Shown: one piece after another, positions 7,436 through 16,463 of the stretch | Layout of the letters: the number at the start of each line of letters is the position of its first letter | Position numbering within the stretch: the first letter of the stretch is position 1 | Source of the DNA: Actinomycetota bacterium | GTDB taxonomy: Bacteria > Actinomycetota > Acidimicrobiia > IMCC26256 > PALSA-610 | DNA length: 64,000 bases | Assembly: GCA_005773635.1 (NCBI GenBank) | Contig: SXHN01000046.1 | Coordinates: forward strand, 1-64,000 | Reading direction: 5' to 3' | The notes under the pieces: generated by a model | Seen by the model: only the letters and a program-made list of their open reading frames with translations | What the model was told of the DNA's origin: nothing | Databases searched by the model: none | Made by a program: the position numbers and the translations under genes

Positions 7436-8245
7436 GTGAGTACCGAGGACGCCATTTCCGAGATCGCCAAACATGGCTATTGCATCATCGAAAACGCAAT
7501 TGATCTCAATCTCATCGATGCCCTGCACGACGATCTGATGCGCCTTGAAACCGCACTCGATGTGCAACCGGCACTGAATAGTTTCGAAGGCAACGCCACG
7601 CTACGCATCTACAACCTGCTCGCCTACGGCGCGCTCTACGAGCAAATTCCCCTCCACCAACAGATCTTGCCGGTTGTGGAGGGAGTGCTCGACCGTGGCT
7701 GCCTGGTCTCGACCTTGAGTTCGATTTCGATCCTCCCCAACGAGGCGGCGCAACCAATCCATGCCGATGATCAACTGATGCCGCTGTCTAAGCCCCACGC
7801 TCCCACCGTGTGCAACACCATGTGGGCACTGACCGATTTCACCGAAGCGAATGGCGCGACCCGCATCATCGCGGGCTCGCACCTCGCCGACAGTTCTCCG
7901 AACTACGGCCAACATTACGAATCGATCCCCGCCGAAATGAACAGGGGTTCTGTGCTCATCTGGCACGGCTCACTATGGCACGGAGGCGGAGCTAACCGAA
8001 CTCGCGAACGTCGCGTCGGAATAGCAATGAACTACTGCGCCGGTTGGGTGCGTCAGCAAGAAAACCAACAGCTGGGAATTCCCCGCGAGATCGCCGCTCG
8101 ATTTGCACCACGTCTTCAGGAACTCTGCGGTTACTCGGTGTACAACGGCCTCATTGGCCACATCAATAAGCGTTCGCCAGCCGAAATGTTGCAGTCGCCC
8201 AATGAGTTGTCTACAACGTCGCCAATCGTCTGGGACAAGATCTAA
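7436..8245 (+). CDS. Phytanoyl-CoA dioxygenase (PhyH) family Fe(II)/2-oxoglutarate oxygenase
   Basis: 269 aa from GTG 7436. The longer ORF-track start, ATG 7409, would overlap the start codon of the divergent gene, and its first nine residues look non-conserved; neither start has a good ribosome site. The iron ligands fit a facial triad: H-A-D in QPIHADDQ and the distal His in SLWHGGGANRT, followed by an Arg suited to 2-oxoglutarate binding. The central region (TDFTEANGATRIIAGSH) is typical of PhyH proteins. Substrates in this family range from fatty acyl-CoAs to small secondary metabolites, so none is assigned. The 3' end overlaps the convergent glucosaminidase gene by 4 bp. Confidence 0.9.
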   Translation: MSTEDAISEIAKHGYCIIENAIDLNLIDALHDDLMRLETALDVQPALNSFEGNATLRIYNLLAYGALYEQIPLHQQILPVVEGVLDRGCLVSTLSSISILPNEAAQPIHADDQLMPLSKPHAPTVCNTMWALTDFTEANGATRIIAGSHLADSSPNYGQHYESIPAEMNRGSVLIWHGSLWHGGGANRTRERRVGIAMNYCAGWVRQQENQQLGIPREIAARFAPRLQELCGYSVYNGLIGHINKRSPAEMLQSPNELSTTSPIVWDKI

Positions 8246-9801
8246 GACCGCAGCGGAGGCGCGGTGTCAAGTCGACTCGTAGCACTCAGCACTGGCGAAC
8301 CATTCGTATGCACTCTTGCGAAGTCGGGTGCATCACCACGCCCGTATACCGAACCATCGGCCATTACGAGCCAATACCCAGCGCCAGTTGGCGACGTGCG
8401 TATCGCGACCACCAACCGTTGCGATGCTTCTACGATGCCCAAGTAGTCACGTTCAGCCTGAGAAATAAACACCCCGCGATCAGCGTCATCGCTGAACTCC
8501 GCCGCGACCCCGCCGTGCTGTGTTGCTTCACCAAGTGCGTGGACTGATCCCCCGGCCGTCACGATCCAATAACCATCGTCCCACGGCGTCACGGCCATAC
8601 CAATTACCGGGTCGTCAGCACCAATATCAGCAGCGCTACCGAAGCTCACGGCGTCGCCCACCGCGGTTACATGGCCAATCGAGTCGACGAGCCAATAGCC
8701 CCGACCAGATCGAGTGCTTGCAATGTCAACGATCCGAGTGTCTGGTTCGACGACAGCTGCTTCCAGTACCGGCGCGGTGCCAAAAGCACGTACTTCGCCG
8801 GAACGATTGACCGTCCAGTATCCCATGCCGCGAGGCTGTGGCGCGACGGCGACCGTTCCTAGCGGCGCGGCGCCAAGGGCATTCGCATTACCAAATGGCA
8901 GCACCTCACCGTCGGCGTAAAAGATCCAATAGCCGTTCGCTTTGGGGGTCATTGCAATATCGGTGACCACCGCGTTCTCGCGCGCTCCATATGCCGAACC
9001 CCAGAACCGCGTATCACCGAGGTCGTACACCTGCCCATCCGGGTCTGCGAGGTAAAGCCCATCTCCTGAGCGCACGACAGGTTCTTGTGGAGCATCGGCT
9101 CCGACGGCTCCGACTCCACTCGCACCGACCAACGGGGTCGGTGGGGAATACGCAAGGTCAACCTCAGAGAATTTCAACATTCGTCCGTACATGCTTGTGA
9201 TCGCGGCCGCGTAGTTCGGCGCAGTGGCCCAATGCCCATTGCCCATTTGCCACCACGTGGGCGCCGCGCCGCGATACGACTTGGGCGGTCGAATCATTGC
9301 GTCGGGCAACGTATTCGGGTCGGCGTAGCCACGCAGCAGTTGCATCTGCGCGCGAACGCCGGTGCGGGCGTCTGGGTATCCGCGCCCGCTATTGCAGGAA
9401 TCGCAGGCCCCGATGCCCGCGAAATTGTTGTCGTGTGGGCGCACCATGCCACGATCCGGAAAGTGGAAAAAGCCGGTCTCGATAATCGATTGGGTCCAGG
9501 CCAAATCCGCGCGCACCCCCAGCGCAGCACCTTCTTGCAGGAAAATCTCTGCGAGTTCCTCGATCGTCACTGTGATCCGCGGATTGTGTGACCGTACGAA
9601 GTCGGCCAGATGTGCCGCATCCACTCGCGACGGCCCGAGCAGAGATAGCGGATCGTGGTCATAGCCGGGAACGGTCGCCGGATCCACTGGCGCCGGGACC
9701 GGATTCGGCGACTCTTCGGCGTATGCCGAAGCACCGATGCCCGAAGCCAGAACAAGGGTGAGTACTGACCCCGTGATTCGTTGCAATCGCTGATGGGTCA
9801 T
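8242..9801 (-). CDS. Secreted glucosaminidase-domain cell-wall hydrolase with C-terminal propeller-like repeats
   Basis: 519 aa from ATG 9801 (MTHQRLQRITG); the ORF-track start at 10167 runs back over the divergent esterase. An N-terminal signal peptide ends near AYA-EES. Residues about 55-215 form a glucosaminidase/lysozyme-like domain with a candidate catalytic Glu in QSIIETGFF and the NNFAGIG motif. The C-terminal half consists of about six repeats of the form GYWxVxxDGxVxxxGDA, a repeat common in secreted actinobacterial proteins and probably forming a beta-propeller that anchors or targets the enzyme. The likely role is peptidoglycan cleavage in cell separation or remodelling. It is divergent from the carboxylesterase gene. 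Confidence 0.88.
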   Translation of the reverse strand: MTHQRLQRITGSVLTLVLASGIGASAYAEESPNPVPAPVDPATVPGYDHDPLSLLGPSRVDAAHLADFVRSHNPRITVTIEELAEIFLQEGAALGVRADLAWTQSIIETGFFHFPDRGMVRPHDNNFAGIGACDSCNSGRGYPDARTGVRAQMQLLRGYADPNTLPDAMIRPPKSYRGAAPTWWQMGNGHWATAPNYAAAITSMYGRMLKFSEVDLAYSPPTPLVGASGVGAVGADAPQEPVVRSGDGLYLADPDGQVYDLGDTRFWGSAYGARENAVVTDIAMTPKANGYWIFYADGEVLPFGNANALGAAPLGTVAVAPQPRGMGYWTVNRSGEVRAFGTAPVLEAAVVEPDTRIVDIASTRSGRGYWLVDSIGHVTAVGDAVSFGSAADIGADDPVIGMAVTPWDDGYWIVTAGGSVHALGEATQHGGVAAEFSDDADRGVFISQAERDYLGIVEASQRLVVAIRTSPTGAGYWLVMADGSVYGRGDAPDFARVHTNGSPVLSATSRLDTAPPLRS

Positions 9802-9856
9802 ACGGCATATGTCGGCATCTGACACCCCGGAAGTTGAGCTATTAGCGTTGGGGACC

Positions 9857-11383
9857 ATGACTCCCGTAGCAATCACTCGAAGCGGCGCCGTGCGCGGTAC
9901 CCAGTCCGACGCAACTAGCACCACCGGTACGCGATTCACAACCCTGTCGTTCAAGGGCATCCCATTTGCCCAAGCACCGATCAACGCACTTCGGTGGAAA
10001 CCGCCGGTTCGCGAAATCGCTTGGGAAGACGAACGAGACGCAACTGCGCACGGGCCAATCTGTTCACAAAACGACATGATGCTCGAAGCCATGATGGGCG
10101 CATCAGAAACGGTCAAGAGCGAAGACTGCTTGACCCTTAACGTCTGCACTCCGGGCCTCACCGGCAAACGTCCGGTGATGGTGTGGATTCACGGTGGCGC
10201 ATTCCAATTCGGTTCAGGTTCGACACCGTGGTACGACGGCAGTCAGTTTGTACATAACGGCGACGTCGTAGTGGTGACACTCAACTACCGGCTCGGTCCG
10301 CTCGGATTTCTGCACCTCGAAGATCTCTTCGGTTCCGAATTCGCTGGCAGTGGAAACCTTGGCGTGCTCGATCAGATCGCGGCTTTGGAGTGGGTACAAG
10401 AATCGATCGAGAGTTTCGGCGGTGACGCATCCAACGTCACGATTTTCGGTGAGTCCGCTGGTGGCGGCAGCGTTTCGACGTTGATGGGCACACCAGCCGC
10501 ACGGCCCGGCGTGTTGTTTCACAAAGTGATCGCACAAAGTGGAGCCGCCTCATGGGGGCTCACCCGAGACCAGGCGACAGCCAATACCCAACGAATCATC
10601 GACGCGCTCGGCATTCAGGCTGGTGACGTCGAAGCATTGCGCAATGCGAGCGTCGACGCGATCGTGCAGGCCAGCAGTGTCTTGGGTTTGGAAACCGCTG
10701 GGGCCACATTGCCATTCGCACCAGTCATCGACGGGACTGTGCTGCCGCAGTCACCGTTAGAAGCAGTCCGTGAAGGATCTGCACGCGGCGTCGCATTGCT
10801 CACGGGTACGAACCTCGATGAGATGACGCTGTTCAACCTCATCGACCCCGCACTCGCGAATATCGACGAAGATGGTCTCGTGATGCGAGTGTCGGCCAAG
10901 TTCGAAGACGCGCAGACCCTGGTGAAGCAGTATCGCGGCGAACGTCCAGATATTTCACTCTCCGACCTTTGGACTGTGATGTCGAGTGATGTCGTGTTTC
11001 GAATCCCGGCAATCCGTTTGGTAGAGGCGCACCTCGCACACGGGTCCGCACACATGTATCTCTTCACCTGGCCCACGCCGGTGTTCGGTGGCGCACTGAA
11101 GTCATGTCACGCAGTTGAAATCCCGTTCGTGTTCAACAATCTCGAACAACCTGGCGTCCCGATCTTTCTTGGCGACGGCCCGGAACGCCGCGATATCGCG
11201 GACCGCATGCACGCCGCTTGGATTCGTTTCGCGCATGTGAATGACCCTGGTCATGCCACCATCCCCGCATGGCCTGCGTACGACTCGGATCGGCGCGCAA
11301 CAATGGTGATCGATACGCAATGGGAGCTCCAAGACGACCCGTACGGCTCCGAACGGGTGCTCTGGGACACCTGGGCCGGATAG
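9857..11383 (+). CDS. Type-B carboxylesterase / lipase
   Basis: 508 aa from ATG 9857 (MTPVAITRSGAVRGT), which matches the usual start of the family; the ORF-track ATG at 9809 adds 16 unrelated residues. The catalytic Ser lies in FGESAGGG, the Glu is probably in TNLDEMTLF and the His in KSCHAVEIPFVF, so the triad is complete. The oxyanion hole motif WIHGGAFQFGSG is present. There is no signal peptide, so it is cytoplasmic. The family hydrolyses carboxylic esters with broad specificity. It is followed after 45 bp by the HTH membrane protein in the same direction. Confidence 0.93.
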   Translation: MTPVAITRSGAVRGTQSDATSTTGTRFTTLSFKGIPFAQAPINALRWKPPVREIAWEDERDATAHGPICSQNDMMLEAMMGASETVKSEDCLTLNVCTPGLTGKRPVMVWIHGGAFQFGSGSTPWYDGSQFVHNGDVVVVTLNYRLGPLGFLHLEDLFGSEFAGSGNLGVLDQIAALEWVQESIESFGGDASNVTIFGESAGGGSVSTLMGTPAARPGVLFHKVIAQSGAASWGLTRDQATANTQRIIDALGIQAGDVEALRNASVDAIVQASSVLGLETAGATLPFAPVIDGTVLPQSPLEAVREGSARGVALLTGTNLDEMTLFNLIDPALANIDEDGLVMRVSAKFEDAQTLVKQYRGERPDISLSDLWTVMSSDVVFRIPAIRLVEAHLAHGSAHMYLFTWPTPVFGGALKSCHAVEIPFVFNNLEQPGVPIFLGDGPERRDIADRMHAAWIRFAHVNDPGHATIPAWPAYDSDRRATMVIDTQWELQDDPYGSERVLWDTWAG

Positions 11384-11428
11384 AAATTGCCACTTGGGTA
11401 GCAGCGGCTGAGGGCCGACAACCTCTCG

Positions 11429-12307
11429 GTGACGACTGATCTCACCGCGCTTCCACCCGAACGCCTCGGCCAACTACTTCGCAATGCCCGCCGACATGTT
11501 TCGCTCAGCCGCAGACGGGCTGCCAACATGGCCGCGATTAGCAGCGCAACGCTCATCGCCATCGAACGAGGATGGGAAACTCCCGGCCAAACCACGCTGG
11601 CAGCCCTACTCAGCACCTACGGCACAAGCGCCGAACAGATCCTTCCGCCGCGTACGCCCTTGACTATTGACGGCAAATTGGTCGCGCTCGCGCACGACTC
11701 AACCGCACACGTCGCAGCTTCAAGCGCACGCGACGATTTGTTGCATGGCTATATCAAACTCGTAACCGAGGCCCGCGACACCGGATCGCTCGACACGCTG
11801 TCGCTTCGCTCCACTGACCTCCAAAGCATTGCACTCGCTCTCGGCACCGATGACGCAATTCTGGTCGAACGCATCGCCGCGCTCCTCGATTGCAGCCTCG
11901 AAGAGGCTGTATCCATTGGTCGTTTGCTCCGTACCTTTGCAGGGCCGATACTCGGCGTCGCATTCAGTGTCACGGTGATCGGCGGCAGCATTTTGGCCGG
12001 CAACACCTCGGGCGCCCAACTCTTGCCCGCATCCGCCGACACGCCGCCCGCGCCAATTGTGGCTGCAGAGTTCGGCGCTACAACACCCGAAACCACGACT
12101 TCTGAGACCACAACTTTGGGCATTTCTTCGACGACGACGCAGCCACGGCACGCGACCTCAGTTGAATCCCTTCCGGGTGAATCCCACGCAGCAACGGTGA
12201 CGTCCGCGGCGGCGGTGCTATCCGCGCCGGACAGTACAACGACGACGCAAACTCCCGACATTGGTCTCCTTCCCGGCGAAACACCAACGCTGATTTTCGA
12301 GGGGTAA
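11429..12307 (+). CDS. Membrane-anchored XRE-type HTH protein (RodZ-like layout)
   Basis: 292 aa from GTG 11429. Residues about 10-65 form a Cro/XRE helix-turn-helix (LGQLLRNARRHVSLSRRRAANMAAIS...LIAIERGWETP). A middle helical region follows, then one hydrophobic segment (GPILGVAFSVTVIGGSIL, about 172-190) and a long extracytoplasmic tail rich in Thr, Ser and Pro. A cytoplasmic HTH joined to one membrane helix and an outer tail recalls RodZ, but the folded RodZ C-terminal domain is not visible. It could be a DNA-binding membrane regulator or a cytoskeleton-linked protein. Its ORF converges with the YceH-ALDH gene, with abutting stops. Confidence 0.75.
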   Translation: MTTDLTALPPERLGQLLRNARRHVSLSRRRAANMAAISSATLIAIERGWETPGQTTLAALLSTYGTSAEQILPPRTPLTIDGKLVALAHDSTAHVAASSARDDLLHGYIKLVTEARDTGSLDTLSLRSTDLQSIALALGTDDAILVERIAALLDCSLEEAVSIGRLLRTFAGPILGVAFSVTVIGGSILAGNTSGAQLLPASADTPPAPIVAAEFGATTPETTTSETTTLGISSTTTQPRHATSVESLPGESHAATVTSAAAVLSAPDSTTTTQTPDIGLLPGETPTLIFEG

Positions 12308-14275
12308 CTAGACGGGCCGAGCGTGCCACGATTTCTCGTGTACAAACGCTTTGATCCCCGCGGTTCCCATCGACACGCCGAGGCCTGAATGTCGGCGGCC
12401 TGCCCACGGCAAACGTGTCGTTGTTCGGTCAGAGCAATTCCAATAGACCGTCCCAACATCGAGGCGCGAAAGAAATCGCTCGGCCCGAACGCGTTCGCGA
12501 GTGAAGATTGAACCGGTAAGCCCAAACTCGGAGTCATGAAAGTGTGCGAGTGCGGCATCATCATCTGCGACGCGCATCAGCGCAATGATGGGGCCAAAGC
12601 TCTCCTCGCGCATCACCGCGGCCGTGTGATCGACATCGACGATCACGGTGACAGGGAACCAGTTTCCTGGACCATCAGGTCGTTGCCCACCCAGCAGTAC
12701 GCGGCCGCCTTTCGAAACTGCATCTTCGACTTGGGCTGCCAGCAGGGCCGGTTGCTCAGCGCGGGCCAATGCTCCCATGTTGGTGGCGCTATCCAATGGG
12801 TCGCCAGGAATCCATGTGGCCGCCGCAGCTACGAACGCGGCAAGGAACTGCTCCCAAATGTGCTCGTGCACATAGACCCGCTCAATCGCGCAACAGGATT
12901 GGCCCGCGTGATACAGCGCGCCTTCAACAACCGCGGGAGCGACGGCGTCAACGTCGACGTCGTCGCACACGTACGCGGCATCTTTGCCGCCAAGCTCGAG
13001 TTGTACCGGCACGAGTCGGTCCGCGGCTGCCTTGGCGATCGCGCGCCCCGTTGGATATGAACCAGTGAAGCCAACAAGGTCGACTCCACTTGTCACGAGC
13101 GCCGCACCCGTCGCACCGCCACCAGTCACACACTGCAATACGTCTGCGGGTATCCCAGACCGGTGCGCAAGATCAACAATGTGAAGCCCGGTCATAGTTG
13201 CGAGTTCCGACGGTTTGTACAACACTGTGTTACCCGTCAGCAACGCCGGGACCAGCGAATTCAACCCCACAAAATATGGGTAGTTCCATGCGCTGATGTG
13301 AGCCACGACGCCCCTGGGCTCATACGTGATGCGCTCTTCAAGATCCGCTTCGATTCGCACTTTCTGCGGTTCGACGACGCCAGCACAATGATCGAGGTAG
13401 TAATCGATACGCTCGCCCACCGCATTGAGTTCGTTGCGCGAATGAGCAATAGCTTTGCCTGTCTCTGCGGTCATGATCTGCGCGGAGGTCTCAGCGTGTT
13501 CGGCAATTTGGTCTCGCCAACGCGCAACAGTGGCAGCGCGTTGCTCGTACGACCGGCCAGCCCACGCGGGCTGAGCGGAACGAGCCCGTTTGAGCTTTGC
13601 CGCAATTTCCACTTCGTCCGCGACTTCTACCGTGCGGATTTCTTCGCCCGTCGCCGGGTTGCGAATCGACATCGTCTTCGAGACTTGGGCGTGAGTTGCA
13701 ACCACGATCGGCACAGTCGCAACCGCAGGCACCTTCGGCACAGCACGCTGGCCAGCCGACGGACCCGACCCAGCCGACTCCGCGGTGTCGCTCAAGAGCT
13801 CTTTCCATCGATTCTCCTTGTGGCCGGGTCGTCGCGCCAGCATCACCACAAATTCTCGGCGAGCAAGATCGTCCAGTACCACCTCTACATCCTGGGTACT
13901 CGAAAAGCCATGCAGCCGCTCACAGCGTTGCTTCAACTCGCCCACGGTTTGTTCGCCACGCAACATCAATACACACACGACTGCCTGCGCCGGTCTGTCA
14001 AGATCGAACACTTCATGCGCGCGATGACGAAACTTGATGGCGCGTTCACCCGCGGCCTTGTTGCGAGTCACGAGTTCGAGCTCACGCAATTCGTCCAAGG
14101 CGTGCTGCACCGTCGCTTCGGTCAAATCAACGACTGGTTCACGATTCGTAGTCTGGTTGCAGGCAACGCGCACCGCGTTCAACGACAACGGATACTGATC
14201 GGGGGTTGTCACCGATTTCTCCATCAGCGCCCCCAAAACTCGAGATTGCGTTGCCGTCAACGAAATTGGAAGCAT
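12308..14275 (-). CDS. YceH (DUF480) - aldehyde dehydrogenase fusion protein
   Basis: 655 aa from ATG 14275. Residues 1-162 match the YceH/DUF480 family (LTATQSRVLGALMEKSVTTP at the N-terminus, RRPGHKENRWKELL at its end), normally a free-standing tandem winged-helix protein of about 215 aa. A 40-residue Ala/Pro/Val-rich linker leads to a complete NAD(P)-dependent aldehyde dehydrogenase starting at MSIRNPATG (about residue 202). The ALDH has the Asn of SAWNYPY, the Glu of LELGGKD and the catalytic Cys of GQSCC. No stop or frameshift separates the two parts, and the internal ATG at 13672 has no clear ribosome site. Closest ALDH subclasses appear to be succinate-semialdehyde or similar. The fusion is unusual and should be verified. 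Confidence 0.85.
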   Translation of the reverse strand: MLPISLTATQSRVLGALMEKSVTTPDQYPLSLNAVRVACNQTTNREPVVDLTEATVQHALDELRELELVTRNKAAGERAIKFRHRAHEVFDLDRPAQAVVCVLMLRGEQTVGELKQRCERLHGFSSTQDVEVVLDDLARREFVVMLARRPGHKENRWKELLSDTAESAGSGPSAGQRAVPKVPAVATVPIVVATHAQVSKTMSIRNPATGEEIRTVEVADEVEIAAKLKRARSAQPAWAGRSYEQRAATVARWRDQIAEHAETSAQIMTAETGKAIAHSRNELNAVGERIDYYLDHCAGVVEPQKVRIEADLEERITYEPRGVVAHISAWNYPYFVGLNSLVPALLTGNTVLYKPSELATMTGLHIVDLAHRSGIPADVLQCVTGGGATGAALVTSGVDLVGFTGSYPTGRAIAKAAADRLVPVQLELGGKDAAYVCDDVDVDAVAPAVVEGALYHAGQSCCAIERVYVHEHIWEQFLAAFVAAAATWIPGDPLDSATNMGALARAEQPALLAAQVEDAVSKGGRVLLGGQRPDGPGNWFPVTVIVDVDHTAAVMREESFGPIIALMRVADDDAALAHFHDSEFGLTGSIFTRERVRAERFLSRLDVGTVYWNCSDRTTTRLPWAGRRHSGLGVSMGTAGIKAFVHEKSWHARPV

Positions 14276-14307
14276 GGTAAGCAAAGCTATCTGGATATTG
14301 TGAGGCA

Positions 14308-14967
14308 ATGACCGACGAGCAGTATCGCCAACACCGCTTCTCCCCTCCTGCTGGGTCAACAACTATCTTGTTGGTGCGTCATGGCGAGTCCGCACCCGCA
14401 GACGCGACCGTTCCATTCCCGCTGGTCGACGGTCACGGCGATCCGGAATTACATCCGCAGGGCCGAATCCAAGCCGATCGCGTCGCACAGCGGCTTGCGC
14501 ATGAGCCTATCGACGCGATCTACGTCACCACGCTGCGCCGCACCCACGAAACGGCCGCTCCCCTCGCGGCCCTGCTTGGCATCACACCAATCGTCGAACG
14601 CGATCTGCGTGAAGTTCACCTCGGAGAATGGGAAGGTGGAGTCATCCGCATCAAAGCGGCCGCTGGCGACCCCCTATTTCAAGTGATGTATGAACAGCAA
14701 CGTTGGGATGTGATCCCAGGCGCGGAGCCAATGGAGGCCTTCGAAGCTCGCGTGCTAGCGGGGCTTCGGCGCATAGCGGCTGCACACCCTGACCAACGTG
14801 TCGTCGCTGTTGTCCACGGCGGCGTCATCGGCCAGATCCTTTCGAGCGCCACTCGTGCATCGGGCTTCGCATTCGAAGGCGCAGACAATGCATCGATTAG
14901 CGAGGTTGTGGTCCACGGCGAGCGCATTATCGTGCGACGTTTCAACGACACTGTTCATCTGCACTAG
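14308..14967 (+). CDS. Histidine phosphatase family protein (phosphoglycerate mutase-like)
   Basis: 219 aa. The phosphohistidine motif LVRHGES is near residue 24, the second catalytic region is THETAAPLAALLG, an acidic HLGEWEGG motif follows, and the C-terminal catalytic His lies in VVAVVHGGVIGQ. These features define the cobB/GpmB-like branch of the superfamily, whose members dephosphorylate many small phosphometabolites. No cofactor-dependent mutase signature is evident. Divergent from the YceH-ALDH gene with a 32-bp gap that must contain both promoters. Confidence 0.9.
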   Translation: MTDEQYRQHRFSPPAGSTTILLVRHGESAPADATVPFPLVDGHGDPELHPQGRIQADRVAQRLAHEPIDAIYVTTLRRTHETAAPLAALLGITPIVERDLREVHLGEWEGGVIRIKAAAGDPLFQVMYEQQRWDVIPGAEPMEAFEARVLAGLRRIAAAHPDQRVVAVVHGGVIGQILSSATRASGFAFEGADNASISEVVVHGERIIVRRFNDTVHLH

Positions 14968-14986
14968 CTCGTGGCGAGCACCTTAA

Positions 14987-15622
14987 TCAGTCTGCAGAGC
15001 TCTGCAATTGCAGCGCAAACTGGGACAAGGTTGAAACCAGCATCTCAGTGTGCTCCACAAAGCCACAAGCATTGCGCGAGGCGCCCTGCCACATCGGACT
15101 GTTTCCACGAATGCGCGGCGGTAGCTCGATCTGTACTCCCGCGCCGCGCGTCTCGTTGACTGGATTGCGAGGGTGTACACCGCGGTAGCTCGCGGGTATC
15201 TCTTCAAGTTGCGAAATGAACTGGTAGTGATCACCCATCGAACTTGTCAAGTGAACTCCAAGTTGCTTTGCGATGTCACGTCGACTGCCGCCGATCATTG
15301 ACGTCGTCCAACGCTGATCCGAGTCACGCATACCTCCGTAACCATGCAGCGAAATCGCGATATCAACGTGCGCACAAAACGCCGCCAGCCGCGCAGACTG
15401 CTCGGTTACGTACCGATGCGATGGCACGTGCCATTGCAGATCGTGGGGTTGAACAACGCAGTACAACGATGCGTTACTCCGCAGCGCGACTTCACGCGCG
15501 ATTTCATACGTTCCCGCTTCCAACCCACCGTGAATCGCAAGAATCCCGACGGCAGAGCTGCGCAGTTCGCAATATTCAACAACCCCTGCAGTCGCGAGTA
15601 GTTCGTCGAGCACGCCGTTCAA
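14987..15622 (-). CDS. Poly-gamma-glutamate hydrolase-like (DUF867) zinc peptidase
   Basis: 211 aa. The sequence shows ILAIHGGLEAGTYEIA near residue 27 and ISLHGYGG near residue 90, the two His-containing motifs of the DUF867 family related to phage poly-gamma-glutamate hydrolases and zinc carboxypeptidases, with a Glu-containing segment (GVQIELPP) near the C-terminus as a candidate catalytic acid. There is no signal peptide, so the enzyme is cytoplasmic, or exported by an unknown route. Its start overlaps the stop of the upstream crotonase gene by 4 bp, indicating co-transcription. The assignment rests on motif pattern, not on a search. Confidence 0.72.
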   Translation of the reverse strand: MNGVLDELLATAGVVEYCELRSSAVGILAIHGGLEAGTYEIAREVALRSNASLYCVVQPHDLQWHVPSHRYVTEQSARLAAFCAHVDIAISLHGYGGMRDSDQRWTTSMIGGSRRDIAKQLGVHLTSSMGDHYQFISQLEEIPASYRGVHPRNPVNETRGAGVQIELPPRIRGNSPMWQGASRNACGFVEHTEMLVSTLSQFALQLQSSAD

Positions 15623-16437
15623 TCTCCAGAGAACTTGGGTTCGCGTTTTTCCATGAACGCCATCATTGCTTCGCCCAGATCATTCGATGGTAGAAACGCC
15701 GAGTTCCACACCGCAACGTAGTCAAGACCCTGTTGAATTGTCATCGAGTCGCCGGCACGCAACACTGCTTTACTTCCCTGCACAGCAAGAGGAGAGTTCG
15801 CCGCGATTTCCGAAGCCATTTCATGCGCCGCGGCAATGGTGGCATCGCGGTCGACGCAGACGCGATTGACGAGGCCGATCGCCTCGGCTCGCACCACGTC
15901 AATGTCTTTGCCCGTGTACACGAGTTCGGCCAGATGTCCGGCGGTCACGATCTTCGGAAGTCGCTGCAACGTGCCGACATCGGCAGTGATGGCCACCTTG
16001 GTCTCGCGCACACTGAACTTTGCATCTGCGGCGCCCAAACGGATATCAGCGGCACAAATCAAATCGATGCCGCCGCCTATGCAATACCCGTGGATCGCAG
16101 CAATGACCGGCACCGGGCAATCGGCAACCGCGGTGATGGAATCCTGGAGCCGTTTAACCTCTGAGTACATCCGCCGCCGCGTCGTCGCCTGGCTCTCACC
16201 GCTTTGGCGGGCAGTTGTGCCCCCCATTGCTTTCAGGTCGAGCCCGACCGTGAAATGAGGGCCATTGGCCGCAATGACAATCGCACGGACGTCGGCGTCA
16301 ACCAGAGCATCAATCGCCGTGGGAAGGTCGTCCCAAAACGCGGGCCCCATCGCATTGCGTTTGGCTTCATTGTCCAGCCACAGCGTGCCGACGTGTTCGC
16401 GAGTTTCAATCGTGAGGACTGCGGATTCGAAGGTCAT
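15619..16437 (-). CDS. Enoyl-CoA hydratase/isomerase family protein, dienoyl-CoA isomerase-like
   Basis: 272 aa crotonase. The oxyanion-hole segments are visible as HFTVGLDLKAM and HGYCIGGGIDLICAADIRL. The active-site segment KFSVRETKVAITADVGTLQRLPK carries the Glu and Asp arrangement typical of delta(3,5),delta(2,4)-dienoyl-CoA isomerases (ECH1 type) rather than the two Glu of classical hydratases. The likely role is shifting double bonds in beta-oxidation of unsaturated acyl-CoAs. It is divergent from the diiron protein gene with only 26 bp between the starts. Confidence 0.88.
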   Translation of the reverse strand: MTFESAVLTIETREHVGTLWLDNEAKRNAMGPAFWDDLPTAIDALVDADVRAIVIAANGPHFTVGLDLKAMGGTTARQSGESQATTRRRMYSEVKRLQDSITAVADCPVPVIAAIHGYCIGGGIDLICAADIRLGAADAKFSVRETKVAITADVGTLQRLPKIVTAGHLAELVYTGKDIDVVRAEAIGLVNRVCVDRDATIAAAHEMASEIAANSPLAVQGSKAVLRAGDSMTIQQGLDYVAVWNSAFLPSNDLGEAMMAFMEKREPKFSGD

Positions 16438-16463
16438 GGACTGCGAGCGTACTGTGGATCGCT

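Noticed and set aside
13163-14311. 382-aa plus-strand ORF
   Set aside because: Antisense to the YceH-ALDH gene; composition rich in Arg/His/Cys with no motifs, typical of a GC-rich shadow frame.
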